Origin: Halobacteriovoraceae bacterium
GTDB taxonomy: Bacteria; Bdellovibrionota; Bacteriovoracia; Bacteriovoracales; Bacteriovoracaceae
NCBI GenBank assembly: GCA_020635115.1
Contig: JACKAK010000004.1
Span: forward strand, 62,001 to 126,000
DNA length: 64,000 nt
Direction of reading: 5' to 3'
The notes beneath the pieces were generated by a model. The model was not told where the DNA came from. It saw only the letters and a list, made by a program, of their open reading frames with translations, and ran no database searches. The position numbers were made by a program, and so were the translations under genes. Of this stretch, positions 18,601 through 26,908 are shown one piece after another; the first letter of the stretch is position 1, and each line of letters begins with the position of its first letter.

Positions 18601-18975
18601 AAGTTCAGAAGTCGAAAAAAGATTTTTTACAATTCTAGCAATTTTGATAAAATTTCGAGGGGAATTTTCATCAACAAGATCGCGAAGCATAATTTTATCG
18701 ATTTTTTCACTTAAATTTTCAACATCACTCTTTCGATGTTTTTTATCTTCACTTTGTTCTTTTAAAAGTTGGGTGACTTTCCTTTCTGTCTGACTTGACC
18801 AAGAATATTTTATGAGAACATCTAATTTCTGATTGATCATTAAGTGAAAATGTTCATTTTCACTTGTAATTCTTTCCATATTTTTCATACATTTGATTTG
18901 TGTGAATAGATTCATCCCCGCAAAACAAATAGGCATGTATAACATAGCTGTCACTAAACTTAAAAAGTGTCTCAT
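15634..18975 (-). CDS. Large exported protein of unknown function with HTH-like segments
   Basis: A 1113-aa protein starting with a signal peptide (about 1-19, MRHFLSLVTAMLYMPICFAG). The rest is charged, Lys/Glu-rich and mostly helical. Several stretches resemble degenerate lambda-repressor-type helix-turn-helix units, for example ISVKELVAKVDIPPLSIRQI followed by GERPITPKDLFLVR, and a second with GNMPLSKELALELFNQF. Such units are normally cytoplasmic DNA-binding modules, so their presence behind a signal peptide is odd; they may instead be helical protein-binding repeats. It is a single gene with intergenic gaps on both sides. I do not recognise the family. Confidence 0.75.
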   Translation of the reverse strand: MRHFLSLVTAMLYMPICFAGMNLFTQIKCMKNMERITSENEHFHLMINQKLDVLIKYSWSSQTERKVTQLLKEQSEDKKHRKSDVENLSEKIDKIMLRDLVDENSPRNFIKIARIVKNLFSTSELEEIKKDKSNIFLALINKAENQSASTQGVKTLVGDIERLKLKYLDILSLGDHPPHLRFSKMITELESGNILNPIVFEGIKDIIEMPSILLSYLYKEMLRKAYQNYLTAENKERLYKYTQRDFLKKFASVEYLDFLNLLVSYMNYPGQRLFQVENVGQKIEINFSYLQKIYTDYFVEKETIFSNSDIAYISASAVQRYHILVEKYKLYAKKMIELLIKNEEVVVKNIVVQSSQFDFSISKKAYLFKNSLTEAQLNEETIIMNEYNLDTYLVSSRFILDSALTYFTDEAQLILDAYMRLTPQLNLIENDGQNKMFLPPYEAIFCTSALKTSQYFFSTSGPVKEEISQKEKIHLKRRQKDLKLKRLIHKEEVQLLKEIDDTVKHLQRKDEFRFKLNSRLADIFNDMFKLDKLHETLHANAISNVYGLLKYLIENKKINDEINFSKHHHHLLSLDPAIVNRSIRNVIESDQYIKDNRIRTFLNGVNKGLYSLKATIRKQIELLFRQTLERAKKDISNGILIQKQNALSLTDEERSKLYSPVSLAHLLEIYFPGKLLFLLMQYSTENNNRVLKINPIIEKVLGITGSENQKLADLLNRRGFNVHQIPDDEYLSFDIYERIAGEKNKLYKIKKALPAIARKGLGIKSLKPRYHRIRQWFRFPPKVMSSFSNEETQNHKYFINFIKDVLFPNQPFYMNQSLVKFAKIMELDSHDFVSTFQGNMPLSKELALELFNQFPHRQDEFVNFTFDGEKIFEEMISAKSQTLHQKVIGDYLDIIINGGNSLSLENEFYRKELIEQMKLQNISVKELVAKVDIPPLSIRQILYGERPITPKDLFLVRTIGLDIPKDIPSDLSRKIEMIRDYNLNSLQQGATQLKRFKVRELFQKYTDSVSMINIDVISKIISELVNQQVFLKIEEYQELISKLNELGIDVNLKSEYLRKIFLEVQLPLDRDFQNYIFENKLDIQQIKTLEILLFKQYLEGGVSLSKLLEDYKL

Positions 18976-19090
18976 TAAAATCTCCGGGTAATGTTCTGTC
19001 TTAGCTTAAAGAGAATTAAATATTCAAGGGAAAAATTAATCAGATTAAATCCAAGAAAAAAAATACAACTCAGATCTAAATAAACTATTT

Positions 19091-19867
19091 TTAATTATTA
19101 TGTGTAAAAAGATTTAGACAATTATGAATGACCTTTTTTGGTAGAGATGGCCGCTGTATACCTAAACTTTGAAAAAGTTCTTCAAACTGTATTGGAATCA
19201 CTCTAATGGACTTTTCGCTTATTAAAATGAGTTCAATCTTTAAATCAGGTCTAAATATACTGTTTATGTATCTTCTCAAAAAATACATAAGATCTATTTT
19301 TTTTGATGGTTGTAGATTCAAAAAAAAATGAGGGTTTTTCTTGTCAGGATTGAGAAAGAGCTCTTTTTTTTCAATATCAAGAGTTTTAAGTGTCTCACTA
19401 AAATTGGAAAATTTTAAAGCTACTTCCTTAATTTCATAATTGTTAAATTCACTTTCAGGTTTGATCTTAAAATTTGAAATGACAGCAACTCTTGCATTTA
19501 GTGAAAAAAATGAAAGATTAAAATTTTTGTCCAAAGATTTAACTCTAAGAAGAGTGTGATTTAATACCTTTAAAACATGAACTTTTACAAATTTTCTTTT
19601 TCTTGAAATAGGATTATTTTCCTCCATTGTTAAACTGTCAATAATCTTCCGTTTAACAACTTCTTGAGCATATGTTAAATCTGAAGACATGGCCTTTTTT
19701 AAGGCATTTTTCTTCGTAAGTCCAACCACGTAAACCATTTTGTCATATTCATCAATAGAAACGTCAATTTCAGAATAATATAAACTTGAATTTTCCCCAT
19801 TTAATGGAAGGGCCTTAACTTCTGCAAAGGTACAAAAAGTAAGAAAAACAAAAGAAATAATTTTCAT
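19091..19867 (-). CDS. Exported protein of unknown function
   Basis: The open frame reaches back to 19948, but the sensible start is ATG at 19867. It gives a 258-aa protein with a signal peptide (MKIISFVFLTFCTFAEVKA) and removes 27 unlikely residues and an overlap with lnt. The mature part is strand-rich with several Lys-rich stretches (KKNALKKAM, RKRKFVKVHVLK). No family was recognised. It lies downstream of lnt on the same strand and may be co-transcribed with it. Confidence 0.65.
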   Translation of the reverse strand: MKIISFVFLTFCTFAEVKALPLNGENSSLYYSEIDVSIDEYDKMVYVVGLTKKNALKKAMSSDLTYAQEVVKRKIIDSLTMEENNPISRKRKFVKVHVLKVLNHTLLRVKSLDKNFNLSFFSLNARVAVISNFKIKPESEFNNYEIKEVALKFSNFSETLKTLDIEKKELFLNPDKKNPHFFLNLQPSKKIDLMYFLRRYINSIFRPDLKIELILISEKSIRVIPIQFEELFQSLGIQRPSLPKKVIHNCLNLFTHNN

Positions 19868-19940
19868 CACTTGCCTAGATAAAATTTGTATTTGATGTAC
19901 ATGTAAACAAAATATATGGCAAACAGGATTTAAACAAAAT

Positions 19941-21530
19941 CTATACAAGAATATGTTTTTTTCGAAATATGATAAACTTTACAATTATAAGAAATCCAAA
20001 AATAATTAAAAGGGGAAGGTTTCCCATTTTTTGAAAAAAAGTTTTTTCCATGACTTTTTTAGTATTTAACTCTATGTCTAAAAAATCTCTCTGATACACT
20101 CCAAGATATTGAGACTGTCCTCCGTCAGGATAGAGAACAGAAGTTACACCAGTATTTGTCATCCTCACTACAGGCCGCCCAAACTCAAGTGCCCTCCAAT
20201 GTGAGAGAAATTGATGTTGCCAAGGTTCTGAACTATCTCCGTACCAAGAATCATTGGTAAGATTCACAATAAAATGAGCTTGCTTATCAGTTGAGTTTAA
20301 ATATTTTCTAATAAAATTTTGGAAAAGAATTTCATAGCATATTGCGGCAGTAAAGAGATGACCTTTTTTAGTTTCAAAAAGAGTAAAGTTTTTTCCCCTC
20401 GCAAAATAGGAAATATTTTGAATATACTGGCCAACTTCTTCATTAAGGTCGCCAAACGGTAATGTTTCTCCAAAAGGAATAAGTTCTATCTTATGATAAA
20501 AACTTTCAAGATATGCAGAATCTTCTTTCTTTTTAAAAAGAAAAGTTGCATTCCACTCACTTTCAAATAAGTCATTTGGTGCTTTATCAGGAACATGATC
20601 GTAGCCACCAATAAATAAATCGGCATCTGTTTGAGAGACAATCTGATGAAATATTGGTGGAATATAATTTTTAGAATTCAGCATTTGACCATGTTCAAGT
20701 GATATTGGAAATGCCGTTTCTGGCCAGATAATGAGGTCTAAGTTAAGTTTAGATGGCATCATGCTTAGTGAGTGATAAGCATTCAAGACTTTACTCATTG
20801 AAGTTTCACCACCTTTTCGACTATCAACTTTTACAAAATTTCCTATATTGGCCTGAACCATTCTAATATTGAGTTTTTGATCACTGGCCCATTTGAGTGG
20901 GAATAGAAAACAGGCAACAAGACTAAGAGTTAAAGGAAGAGAAGAATATAAAAGAATATTTTTATTACTTTTCCATATGTCCTGAATTTGTGAAAAGTAG
21001 AAAGAGAATAGATAGGTAATAAAAGAAAAAAAACTTACTCCAAAGAGCGGGGCAAGTCCTACATAGGGTGCTAAGTTTAACCACGTATGTCCTAAATGAG
21101 TCGGAAATTGTTGTGGAAAATACATTTCAAAAAGAGTTAGTCCGATTGCATCTATTAGGGGAGAAGGTGAGATATTAATTTTTCGTACAATTAAGTGTCT
21201 AATTATAAAAAAGCCCGGCCATTGGGGAATAATACCAATACAAAAAACAGGGCCTAAAAAATAGTTAAAGGGTATAGCAATTCCTCCAAACTCAAAGAGT
21301 GTATATGGTATCCAATAATAGCCAACTTGATATATAGTTAACGAAAAGACGTAAAGTTTTAGTAGAAGTATAGAAAATCTTTTTTCACCGTTTAAACTTA
21401 AATACAGACAAAAGACTCCAATTGGAGCAAAGATAAAATTTGTAGGAAGTATTAGATGTGGAAAGCCCATGGAGTAAAGGATTCCTCCGATGATGACTAA
21501 AAGAATATCTATATATTTGAATTTATACAC
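19941..21530 (-). CDS. lnt: Apolipoprotein N-acyltransferase
   Basis: A 529-aa protein from a GTG start. About eight N-terminal membrane helices (residues 1-225) are followed by a periplasmic nitrilase-fold domain with the catalytic set Glu in WPETAFP, Lys in YHKIELIPFGE and Cys in AAICYE, then NDSWYGDSSEPWQH and RALEFGRPVVRMTNTG. Lnt adds the third acyl chain to lipoproteins at the inner membrane, the last step of their maturation. The length is normal and all catalytic residues are present. The many lipobox-bearing proteins in this window are its likely substrates. Confidence 0.95.
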   Translation of the reverse strand: MYKFKYIDILLVIIGGILYSMGFPHLILPTNFIFAPIGVFCLYLSLNGEKRFSILLLKLYVFSLTIYQVGYYWIPYTLFEFGGIAIPFNYFLGPVFCIGIIPQWPGFFIIRHLIVRKINISPSPLIDAIGLTLFEMYFPQQFPTHLGHTWLNLAPYVGLAPLFGVSFFSFITYLFSFYFSQIQDIWKSNKNILLYSSLPLTLSLVACFLFPLKWASDQKLNIRMVQANIGNFVKVDSRKGGETSMSKVLNAYHSLSMMPSKLNLDLIIWPETAFPISLEHGQMLNSKNYIPPIFHQIVSQTDADLFIGGYDHVPDKAPNDLFESEWNATFLFKKKEDSAYLESFYHKIELIPFGETLPFGDLNEEVGQYIQNISYFARGKNFTLFETKKGHLFTAAICYEILFQNFIRKYLNSTDKQAHFIVNLTNDSWYGDSSEPWQHQFLSHWRALEFGRPVVRMTNTGVTSVLYPDGGQSQYLGVYQRDFLDIELNTKKVMEKTFFQKMGNLPLLIIFGFLIIVKFIIFRKKHILV

Positions 21531-21666
21531 CGACCTATTTTAGTTGGCCTTTTACTACTTGGCCATCAAGATTACTAAATTAATGCATACTGTAAAATAA
21601 AGTAATTTTGTCATAGTGAGTGATTCTTATGACAATTTAAGCTAAGATGGGCCGTGGGAGAAGAAT

Positions 21667-22221
21667 ATGGATATTGAAGAATTAAATAACGTCAAATATT
21701 TACATAAATATCGTAAAATGAAACGCTGTCCATCATGTAATTCTCCTTTTATTGATGATGATAAATGTGATTCTTGTGGAAAAATATTCAAATCAGATGA
21801 ACTACGTGTAGGGTCTCCTTTTGGTGAAAAATCAATATATGGCAAAGGTGAAAAACTTAGAGGAGAAGAGCTTAAAAAATTTTTAGTCATGCGACTTGGA
21901 CATATTGTAAGTTATTTAAACAGTAAAAAACGTGCAGACGAAAATCAGTTTAGAATTGAAATTGACGACATTTTGATTGAATTAGTGAGATTAAGGGTAA
22001 AACAGAGAATTATTGAATTTGTTTTGCATAAAACACCTGGTAAATGGAGCGAATATAGTAGGGAAACATTTCAATTTCTTGAGATACACCATAAGGGTTT
22101 TTTTATGAAATTTTGGGAAATGAGATTTTTTAATAACACTCTTTCGACGAAGTTTTTTGTTTTTTTACTTGCTGAAGTTTTAATTCTATATGGTCTCTAT
22201 GCGTTTATGCACATTAAGTAG
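21667..22221 (+). CDS. Zinc-ribbon protein with C-terminal membrane anchor
   Basis: A 184-aa protein. Residues about 20-40 contain two CxxC pairs (CPSC and CDSC) forming a probable rubredoxin-like zinc ribbon. The middle part is helical and charged, and a single hydrophobic segment at about 163-181 (FFVFLLAEVLILYGLYAFM) would anchor the protein by its tail with the ribbon in the cytoplasm. Function unknown. It abuts the next plus-strand gene and is read divergently from lnt. Confidence 0.75.
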   Translation: MDIEELNNVKYLHKYRKMKRCPSCNSPFIDDDKCDSCGKIFKSDELRVGSPFGEKSIYGKGEKLRGEELKKFLVMRLGHIVSYLNSKKRADENQFRIEIDDILIELVRLRVKQRIIEFVLHKTPGKWSEYSRETFQFLEIHHKGFFMKFWEMRFFNNTLSTKFFVFLLAEVLILYGLYAFMHIK

Positions 22222-22278
22222 ATGAGTATCACGTTTTTTAGTTTGAGAATATGTACCTCAACCAATTGCGAGTATATT

Positions 22279-22902
22279 ATGAAAGATAAAAAATTGGACC
22301 AAATTATAAAAGAAAAAACAGACAACAGTTTAGAAATTGCACTTGAAGAAAACATAAGTTTAGCCGATATTGCAAGCAATGTGTTATCAAGTGATAGATT
22401 TAGGAAGTTTGAAAAAGTTAGAGTCATACTACCAAATGAAATCATACAAGGAAAAAAAATTGGAACATACGATGATGTCCCTTATACTCAAGTCACGGAT
22501 GCTAGAGACTTCGTTATAAATAGTCTGCTGGATTCTTATGAAGGTGGCCGTATGCCGTTTATGAGTAGCACTGAAAAGGAAGAAACTAGAGCTATCTTAA
22601 CAGGAGATAAAATTCCGTGGAATACTGTTATTTTTGGAAAAGACCACAATTCTCCTTTAGGTCTTATGGTTTTAGGTGAAGTTAACATGCAAGATGGCCC
22701 CCGAAAATTAATCGCCTGGATTTGGGCGGCTCGTGAAATAAATAAATCATTAAAAGGACAATTCCGAAACTCAGTTTTAAGTATGTTGCAAAAAAATATT
22801 AACAACGATATTGTTGCGGCAATACATTTGCGTAATATTAAATCGCTGAAATTTTTTCATAAACTCGGTTTTAGACCTATATCAATCGTTAAAAATAAGT
22901 GA
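22279..22902 (+). CDS. GNAT-like acetyltransferase-fold protein
   Basis: About 207 aa from ATG 22279; an in-frame ATG at 22222 would add 19 residues of unlikely composition, and neither start has a good ribosome-binding site. The end carries a GNAT-type motif B, with IHLRNIKSLKFFHKLGFRPI being the classic asparagine/serine helix and final strand. The centre has PLGLMVLGEVN and a strand-rich IAWIWAAREI. The acetyl-CoA loop is not clearly seen. It is directly downstream of the zinc-ribbon gene and followed by a hairpin terminator. Confidence 0.6.
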   Translation: MKDKKLDQIIKEKTDNSLEIALEENISLADIASNVLSSDRFRKFEKVRVILPNEIIQGKKIGTYDDVPYTQVTDARDFVINSLLDSYEGGRMPFMSSTEKEETRAILTGDKIPWNTVIFGKDHNSPLGLMVLGEVNMQDGPRKLIAWIWAAREINKSLKGQFRNSVLSMLQKNINNDIVAAIHLRNIKSLKFFHKLGFRPISIVKNK

Positions 22903-23060
22903 AGAAAAGCATGTATAAACTTGGCTTTTCGCTTCTTTTTTATTCTGTCTTTTTTCGTGCAGTTAAGAAACTTTAGTGGATAACGGACGCTTGGGCCATG
23001 GCCAGTTTTTTGAACGATAGTATTGGTCTTTTCTATTAGGGACTGAACTTTTTTTTGCAT
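22857..23060 (-). CDS. Small basic protein, hypothetical
   Basis: A 67-codon frame whose ATG at 23060 is preceded by AGGAGG with six-base spacing, unusually good for this window and the main reason to believe it. The N-terminal half includes TGHGPSVRYPLKFLN; the C-terminal half is very Lys/Arg-rich. It overlaps the 3' end of the GNAT-like gene and the terminator hairpin on the opposite strand, so the last part may be an overlap artefact. No family recognised. Confidence 0.4.
   Translation of the reverse strand: MQKKVQSLIEKTNTIVQKTGHGPSVRYPLKFLNCTKKDRIKKKRKAKFIHAFLHLFLTIDIGLKPSL
22901..22941 (+). terminator. Rho-independent terminator after the GNAT-like gene
   Basis: The arms 22901-22910 and 22924-22935 pair as a 10-bp stem with a two-base bulge, followed at once by six T residues on the plus strand. 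The position, overlapping the stop of the upstream gene, fits transcription termination. Confidence 0.7.
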
Positions 23061-23342
23061 ATAAATCCTCCTAGTTGAAGAACTTATCGCAAAATGTCTA
23101 TTAAATTATGATAAGTGTCAGTGACCCAACTTACTTCCAAGCTAAACAATTATATATGAGTTTCACAATTGAAAAAGTAATTATTTTTAGACTATTGAAT
23201 CTAATATTTTAAAATGAAACATACATAACATATATCCACAGATAATGATTATATTGAAAGTATTAATGTTAGTTTTCGAGAGTAATGAAATCACATTTAA
23301 ATAAGTAAATTATCAGTGATCACTAATTTTATTATAAAATAA

Positions 23343-24596
23343 TTAAATCGCGCTCTCAATTTCCTTCGTTTCTTTTTCCCTATTATCTTTTTTTAAAAAG
23401 ATAATACTACCTGGCCCGCGTGAACGCTTATTGAATTTTTCAGTGGCCAGTTGCCGCTTTTTCAACTCCTCTCCTTCAAAATAAGTCTGAGAAAATCGAA
23501 GAGCACTAGCAACGTCTAAACGCCCATTCGAAGCACTCTTTCCAATTAAACCAGGCTCTACTTTTGCAGAGGAACGTATAATATCCTTAAGTTGTTTTGC
23601 TGTTGCTTGTGGATAGTTGGCCTTTATAAGTGCCGCAACTCCTGTCACAAAGGCCGTGGCCTGACTGGTCCCTGTAAGTGTACCTGAACGATTTCCTACA
23701 AGAGAAGAATTTATACTGTCTCCAGGGGCAGAAAGATCAACACTTTTTTGGCCATAATTTGAGGCCTTAATAAGTTTAAGACTTTGATTATGCGCAGATA
23801 CAGAGATAATATTATCAAGTCCATAACTGGCAGGATAATAGTGATCACTTTCCTTATCAATGTTAGATTCCTCATTTCCTGCGGCCGCTACAATCAAGAT
23901 CCCTTTTTGCCGAGCTCTGGCCAGAACTTCTAACTCTTCTTGACTTCCTTGAGGGCCTCCACCCGAGTAATTGATGATATCAACATCATTATTTACAGCG
24001 TAATTGAGCGCTTTAATAGTAGCGTCTAAACTCTGTTTTCCACTGGCCATCGGATTATAATATTTGAGTGGAAGCAGCTTAACATCTGGAAAAATACTTT
24101 TGATAATACCTGAAACATGAGTTCCGTGCCCATGGGTATCTTTTGGTTCATCAGATGTTACAATCTGACCACTTTTATTCAATTGCGAAAAATCCTTTCC
24201 ATAATTTCTGACAGAAATAATGCCTGATTTAACGACAATGTTATTCTTTAGATGGTCCTGTTCAATATCAACACCTGTATCAATAACGGCAACCACAACT
24301 TGGTGCCCCTTGTTGTGGAAAAGCTTCCAACCTTCTAGCAAATTAATGTGTGAATTTGTAGGACCGTATAGTCCCCAGTTTAAATATTTTTTCGGAAGAT
24401 CATTTTTTGAATAAGAGGGTGAAAGGTCCACAGACGTATTGAAATCATCTATGGCCTTCCGCAAATCAACTTCAGGGGCCCGTTGCAGGGTTTGCTGGTT
24501 TTTAGGGACAAAGGCCTGAACTGAGGCAACACTCAAAAAAAGAAAAATGGCAATTTCTAGTTTCTTAGCGATAGGGGTCGTGATTTTTAATCTCAT
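23343..24596 (-). CDS. Secreted subtilisin-like serine protease (S8)
   Basis: A 417-aa protein with a signal peptide (about 1-28, ending ASVQA), a short pro-region and a subtilase domain. The catalytic triad is clear: Asp in VAVIDTGVDIEQDH, His in THGHGTHVSGI and Ser in GTLTGTSQATAFVTG. The oxyanion Asn is in AAAGNEES. The C-terminus is a short Lys-rich tail. The length is typical of an extracellular subtilase without additional domains. In a predator, secreted proteases degrade prey protein, but that role is inferred. It is a single gene on the minus strand. Confidence 0.93.
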   Translation of the reverse strand: MRLKITTPIAKKLEIAIFLFLSVASVQAFVPKNQQTLQRAPEVDLRKAIDDFNTSVDLSPSYSKNDLPKKYLNWGLYGPTNSHINLLEGWKLFHNKGHQVVVAVIDTGVDIEQDHLKNNIVVKSGIISVRNYGKDFSQLNKSGQIVTSDEPKDTHGHGTHVSGIIKSIFPDVKLLPLKYYNPMASGKQSLDATIKALNYAVNNDVDIINYSGGGPQGSQEELEVLARARQKGILIVAAAGNEESNIDKESDHYYPASYGLDNIISVSAHNQSLKLIKASNYGQKSVDLSAPGDSINSSLVGNRSGTLTGTSQATAFVTGVAALIKANYPQATAKQLKDIIRSSAKVEPGLIGKSASNGRLDVASALRFSQTYFEGEELKKRQLATEKFNKRSRGPGSIIFLKKDNREKETKEIESAI

Positions 24597-24955
24597 GTTT
24601 TACCCAGTTCCTAGTATAGAGGTTGTAATAGCAATTGCGACATGAATTGGAAGGCCAATTCTTTGCCTCTTTTTCTATCAGCAAGTTGGATGCCAAAAGT
24701 AACTCCTACAGGGTGGCCGTGATTTCATGGTCTTATATTTTTGTCTTGTATAAGGTTTGAACATTTTAGAGACTAGTGTCAAATAGATAAACGGCCAGAG
24801 CGATAACTATTTAACTTTACATGGATAAGTGACGTTTTGCCCACTATCAAGTGGGACCAAAGTCGGAATATATTGAAAAACCGTCAAATCTTTTGGCGGC
24901 CATTTTGCTTATCTGTTTGACGGTCAACGTTTTGAAACCAGTCCAGGAGGGATAA
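24597..24955. promoter_or_regulatory. Structured intergenic leader before a small exported-protein gene
   Basis: This 359-bp divergent region contains two inverted repeats near the plus-strand gene: CCCACT (24840-24845) with AGTGGG (24850-24855), a tight four-base-loop hairpin, and ACCGTCAAA (24880-24888) with TTTGACGGT (24916-24924), a 9-bp stem around 27 bases. They lie 31 to 115 bases before the start codon, so they could act in the transcript as a leader structure or as operators in DNA. I see no coding region here. Confidence 0.5.
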
Positions 24956-25174
24956 ATGACAAAACGAGTTTTCTATCTATTCTTGTTAATAGGCCAGATT
25001 AATGAATCTATCGGTGCGACTAATGAAATCTTGAAACCAACTCAGGACACTAAAATGATTGAGGTTGTTGAGGAAGAAAAAGAATTCTACCTCATTAAAC
25101 AACCTGTAAATGATATTGATGAACTAGAACGTTATTCTCTATCTGAATTAGTAGATGATATTTATAAAGATTAA
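24956..25174 (+). CDS. Small exported acidic protein
   Basis: A 72-aa protein with ATG after AGGAGGGATAA, a strong ribosome-binding site. Residues 1-21 are a short signal peptide (VFYLFLLIGQINESIGA). The mature part is about 50 residues and very acidic (VVEEEKEF, SLSELVDDIYKD), with no Cys. There is no family match. The inverted repeats in the leader suggest it is regulated. It converges on the DksA-like gene, with the stops two bases apart. Confidence 0.7.
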   Translation: MTKRVFYLFLLIGQINESIGATNEILKPTQDTKMIEVVEEEKEFYLIKQPVNDIDELERYSLSELVDDIYKD

Positions 25175-25176
25175 GT

Positions 25177-25554
25177 CTACTGTCCAACGTATCTTTGAAT
25201 CTGACTTTCTTCTCTTTCTTTCTCTTCAGCATGAGTGATACAAAGAATAGTCCAGGGTTGGTTTTTCAACCTTTTTTCTCCAATACTCTCTCCACACTCT
25301 TCACAATGTCCAAATTCACCTTCTTCAATCCTCATCAGGGCCTCTTCAATGGCCCTTAATTTCATCATTTCCCGATGACGTAAATTAAATGTGACTTGCT
25401 GTGAAATGACACTAGCTGCTAGATCAGCTTCATCTGGTAAATCCTCTTGGGCCACAAATAAGTCATCCTTGTGCTTAAATTGATCACCATTGAGAATCCT
25501 CATCTTGTGTTGGAGGAGCAACTCCTTGTACTCATTTAACTTTTTATCGTCCAT
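25177..25554 (-). CDS. DksA/TraR-family zinc-finger protein
   Basis: A 125-aa protein with an N-terminal coiled-coil (about 1-75, including the acidic DEADLAAS near the coiled-coil tip) and a C-terminal zinc finger with CEECGESIGEKRLKNQPW. The last ligand pair reads CITH, so the finger would be Cys3His and not the common Cys4. DksA proteins enter the RNA polymerase secondary channel and modulate transcription with ppGpp. The DxxDxA-like acidic tip is present. The ribosome-binding site AAGGAGG is strong. Which DksA/TraR subgroup this is cannot be told from sequence alone. Confidence 0.85.
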   Translation of the reverse strand: MDDKKLNEYKELLLQHKMRILNGDQFKHKDDLFVAQEDLPDEADLAASVISQQVTFNLRHREMMKLRAIEEALMRIEEGEFGHCEECGESIGEKRLKNQPWTILCITHAEEKEREESQIQRYVGQ

Positions 25555-25772
25555 AAAGACCTCCTTAACAGATCTATTCTACACTGCAGAAAAGTTTGAG
25601 CACAAGAAAAAAATCAAGTGCCCTTGACAGCAGAAGTACAGTATCGAGATTTTCTCAGAATATTTTAATAAAAAGACAGACAAATTTTCTTTAAGAGTTT
25701 ATTAGGGTTATATTTTCCTCTGTGGTAGTTGATTATTTAAGTCTTGCTGGCGAGATGATTGTTGTTAAATAT

Positions 25773-25806
25773 AAAATCTCATACCACTTGGATAGTGAGA
25801 GATTTT
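25773..25806 (-). terminator. Probable terminator hairpin of mltG
   Basis: AAAATCTC (25773-25780) pairs with GAGATTTT (25799-25806), and inside it CACT pairs with AGTG, forming a two-part stem 20 bp past the mltG stop. On the minus strand it is followed by an AT-rich run without a strict T tract, so efficiency is uncertain. Confidence 0.45.
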
Positions 25807-25825
25807 GAGGCAGATCTAAAAATGA

Positions 25826-26908
25826 TTACTCTAGATTTTTTTCTTCATCAAAACCTGAAACTTTATCTGAGCCTAACTTTTTAGAAAGTTCTCGCCAAGA
25901 TCGTCCCTCACGATTTTCCCTCGTTTTTTGAAATTTAGTCACTGCTCTATTATGGTCTTTATATGTTTTTGAAAAAATATGTGTACCGTCATTTTGACTC
26001 ACAAAATATAAAAATTCATGATCCTTAGGATTAAGAACCGCCTCAATTGCATCCAGACCTGGATTTGAAATAGGTCCCTTAGGGAGTCCGCTTATTTTGT
26101 AAGTATTGTATTCAGTTTTTTGAAGTAGATCATTTTTAGTTAAGTTACCCTTATACCTGTGCCATATTCCATATATTGTAGTTGGATCAGACTGAAGCCT
26201 CATTCGTTTTTTAAGTCTATTATGAAAAACACCTGCAATTAATGACCTTTCCCACGGAGCTCCGGTTTCCTTTTCAACAATTGAAGCTAAAGTAATCACC
26301 TGAAACTTATTCAATGATAATATTGAAAAATCTAAATTCTTGGTTTTATCAAAAAAGTGATCAATCATTGTGCCTATAACTATCTTTGCATGAGTATTTT
26401 CTTCAAATTGATACGTATCAGGGTACAAAAAACCTTCTACAGAAGGGCCTTCAATAGAATATTTTGCTAAAACTTGTGGGTCTTTGCAGAAACTTACAAA
26501 ATCTTTCTTCGATGTTATCCTGTTTGACTCTAGAATATCTCCAATTTGATACATATTTTGGCCTTCTGGAATCGTGATCAAGTTTCCAATTGATGTCCCT
26601 TTCGTTAAAATCCTAACGACATCGATCATATTTGATCCTGTTTTGATCTTAAATTTCCCGGTTTTAAAAGAGGTCATAATGCCATTAAACTGAGCATATC
26701 GATGAAAGATCTTAGTACTCGAGATTAGATTTTGCTGGCCTAGTCTGTAATTGATTCGACCAAATGTTTCCCCTTTTTCTACTTCGAACACAATGTCTGG
26801 CCCATTATAAGACCAAACCTGTATCTTGTAATAGATTTGAAAAGATGCTAATAACACGCCCAAAATTGGAGCAATCACTAAAAATAACAGTAATCTAAAT
26901 TTCGTCAT
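25826..26908 (-). CDS. mltG: Endolytic murein transglycosylase MltG
   Basis: A 360-aa protein with a single N-terminal membrane helix (about 5-27), a LysM-like segment (EVEKGETFGRINYRL) and the YceG catalytic domain. The active-site Glu is in LASIVEKETGAPWER, followed by VFHNRLKKRMRLQSDPTTIYG, the family hallmark. GLPKGPISNPGLDAIEAVLNP also matches the family. The enzyme cleaves nascent peptidoglycan strands at the inner membrane, setting glycan chain length. Length and motifs are normal. The charged C-terminal extension (after HNRAVTKFQ) is somewhat long. Confidence 0.95.
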   Translation of the reverse strand: MTKFRLLLFLVIAPILGVLLASFQIYYKIQVWSYNGPDIVFEVEKGETFGRINYRLGQQNLISSTKIFHRYAQFNGIMTSFKTGKFKIKTGSNMIDVVRILTKGTSIGNLITIPEGQNMYQIGDILESNRITSKKDFVSFCKDPQVLAKYSIEGPSVEGFLYPDTYQFEENTHAKIVIGTMIDHFFDKTKNLDFSILSLNKFQVITLASIVEKETGAPWERSLIAGVFHNRLKKRMRLQSDPTTIYGIWHRYKGNLTKNDLLQKTEYNTYKISGLPKGPISNPGLDAIEAVLNPKDHEFLYFVSQNDGTHIFSKTYKDHNRAVTKFQKTRENREGRSWRELSKKLGSDKVSGFDEEKNLE

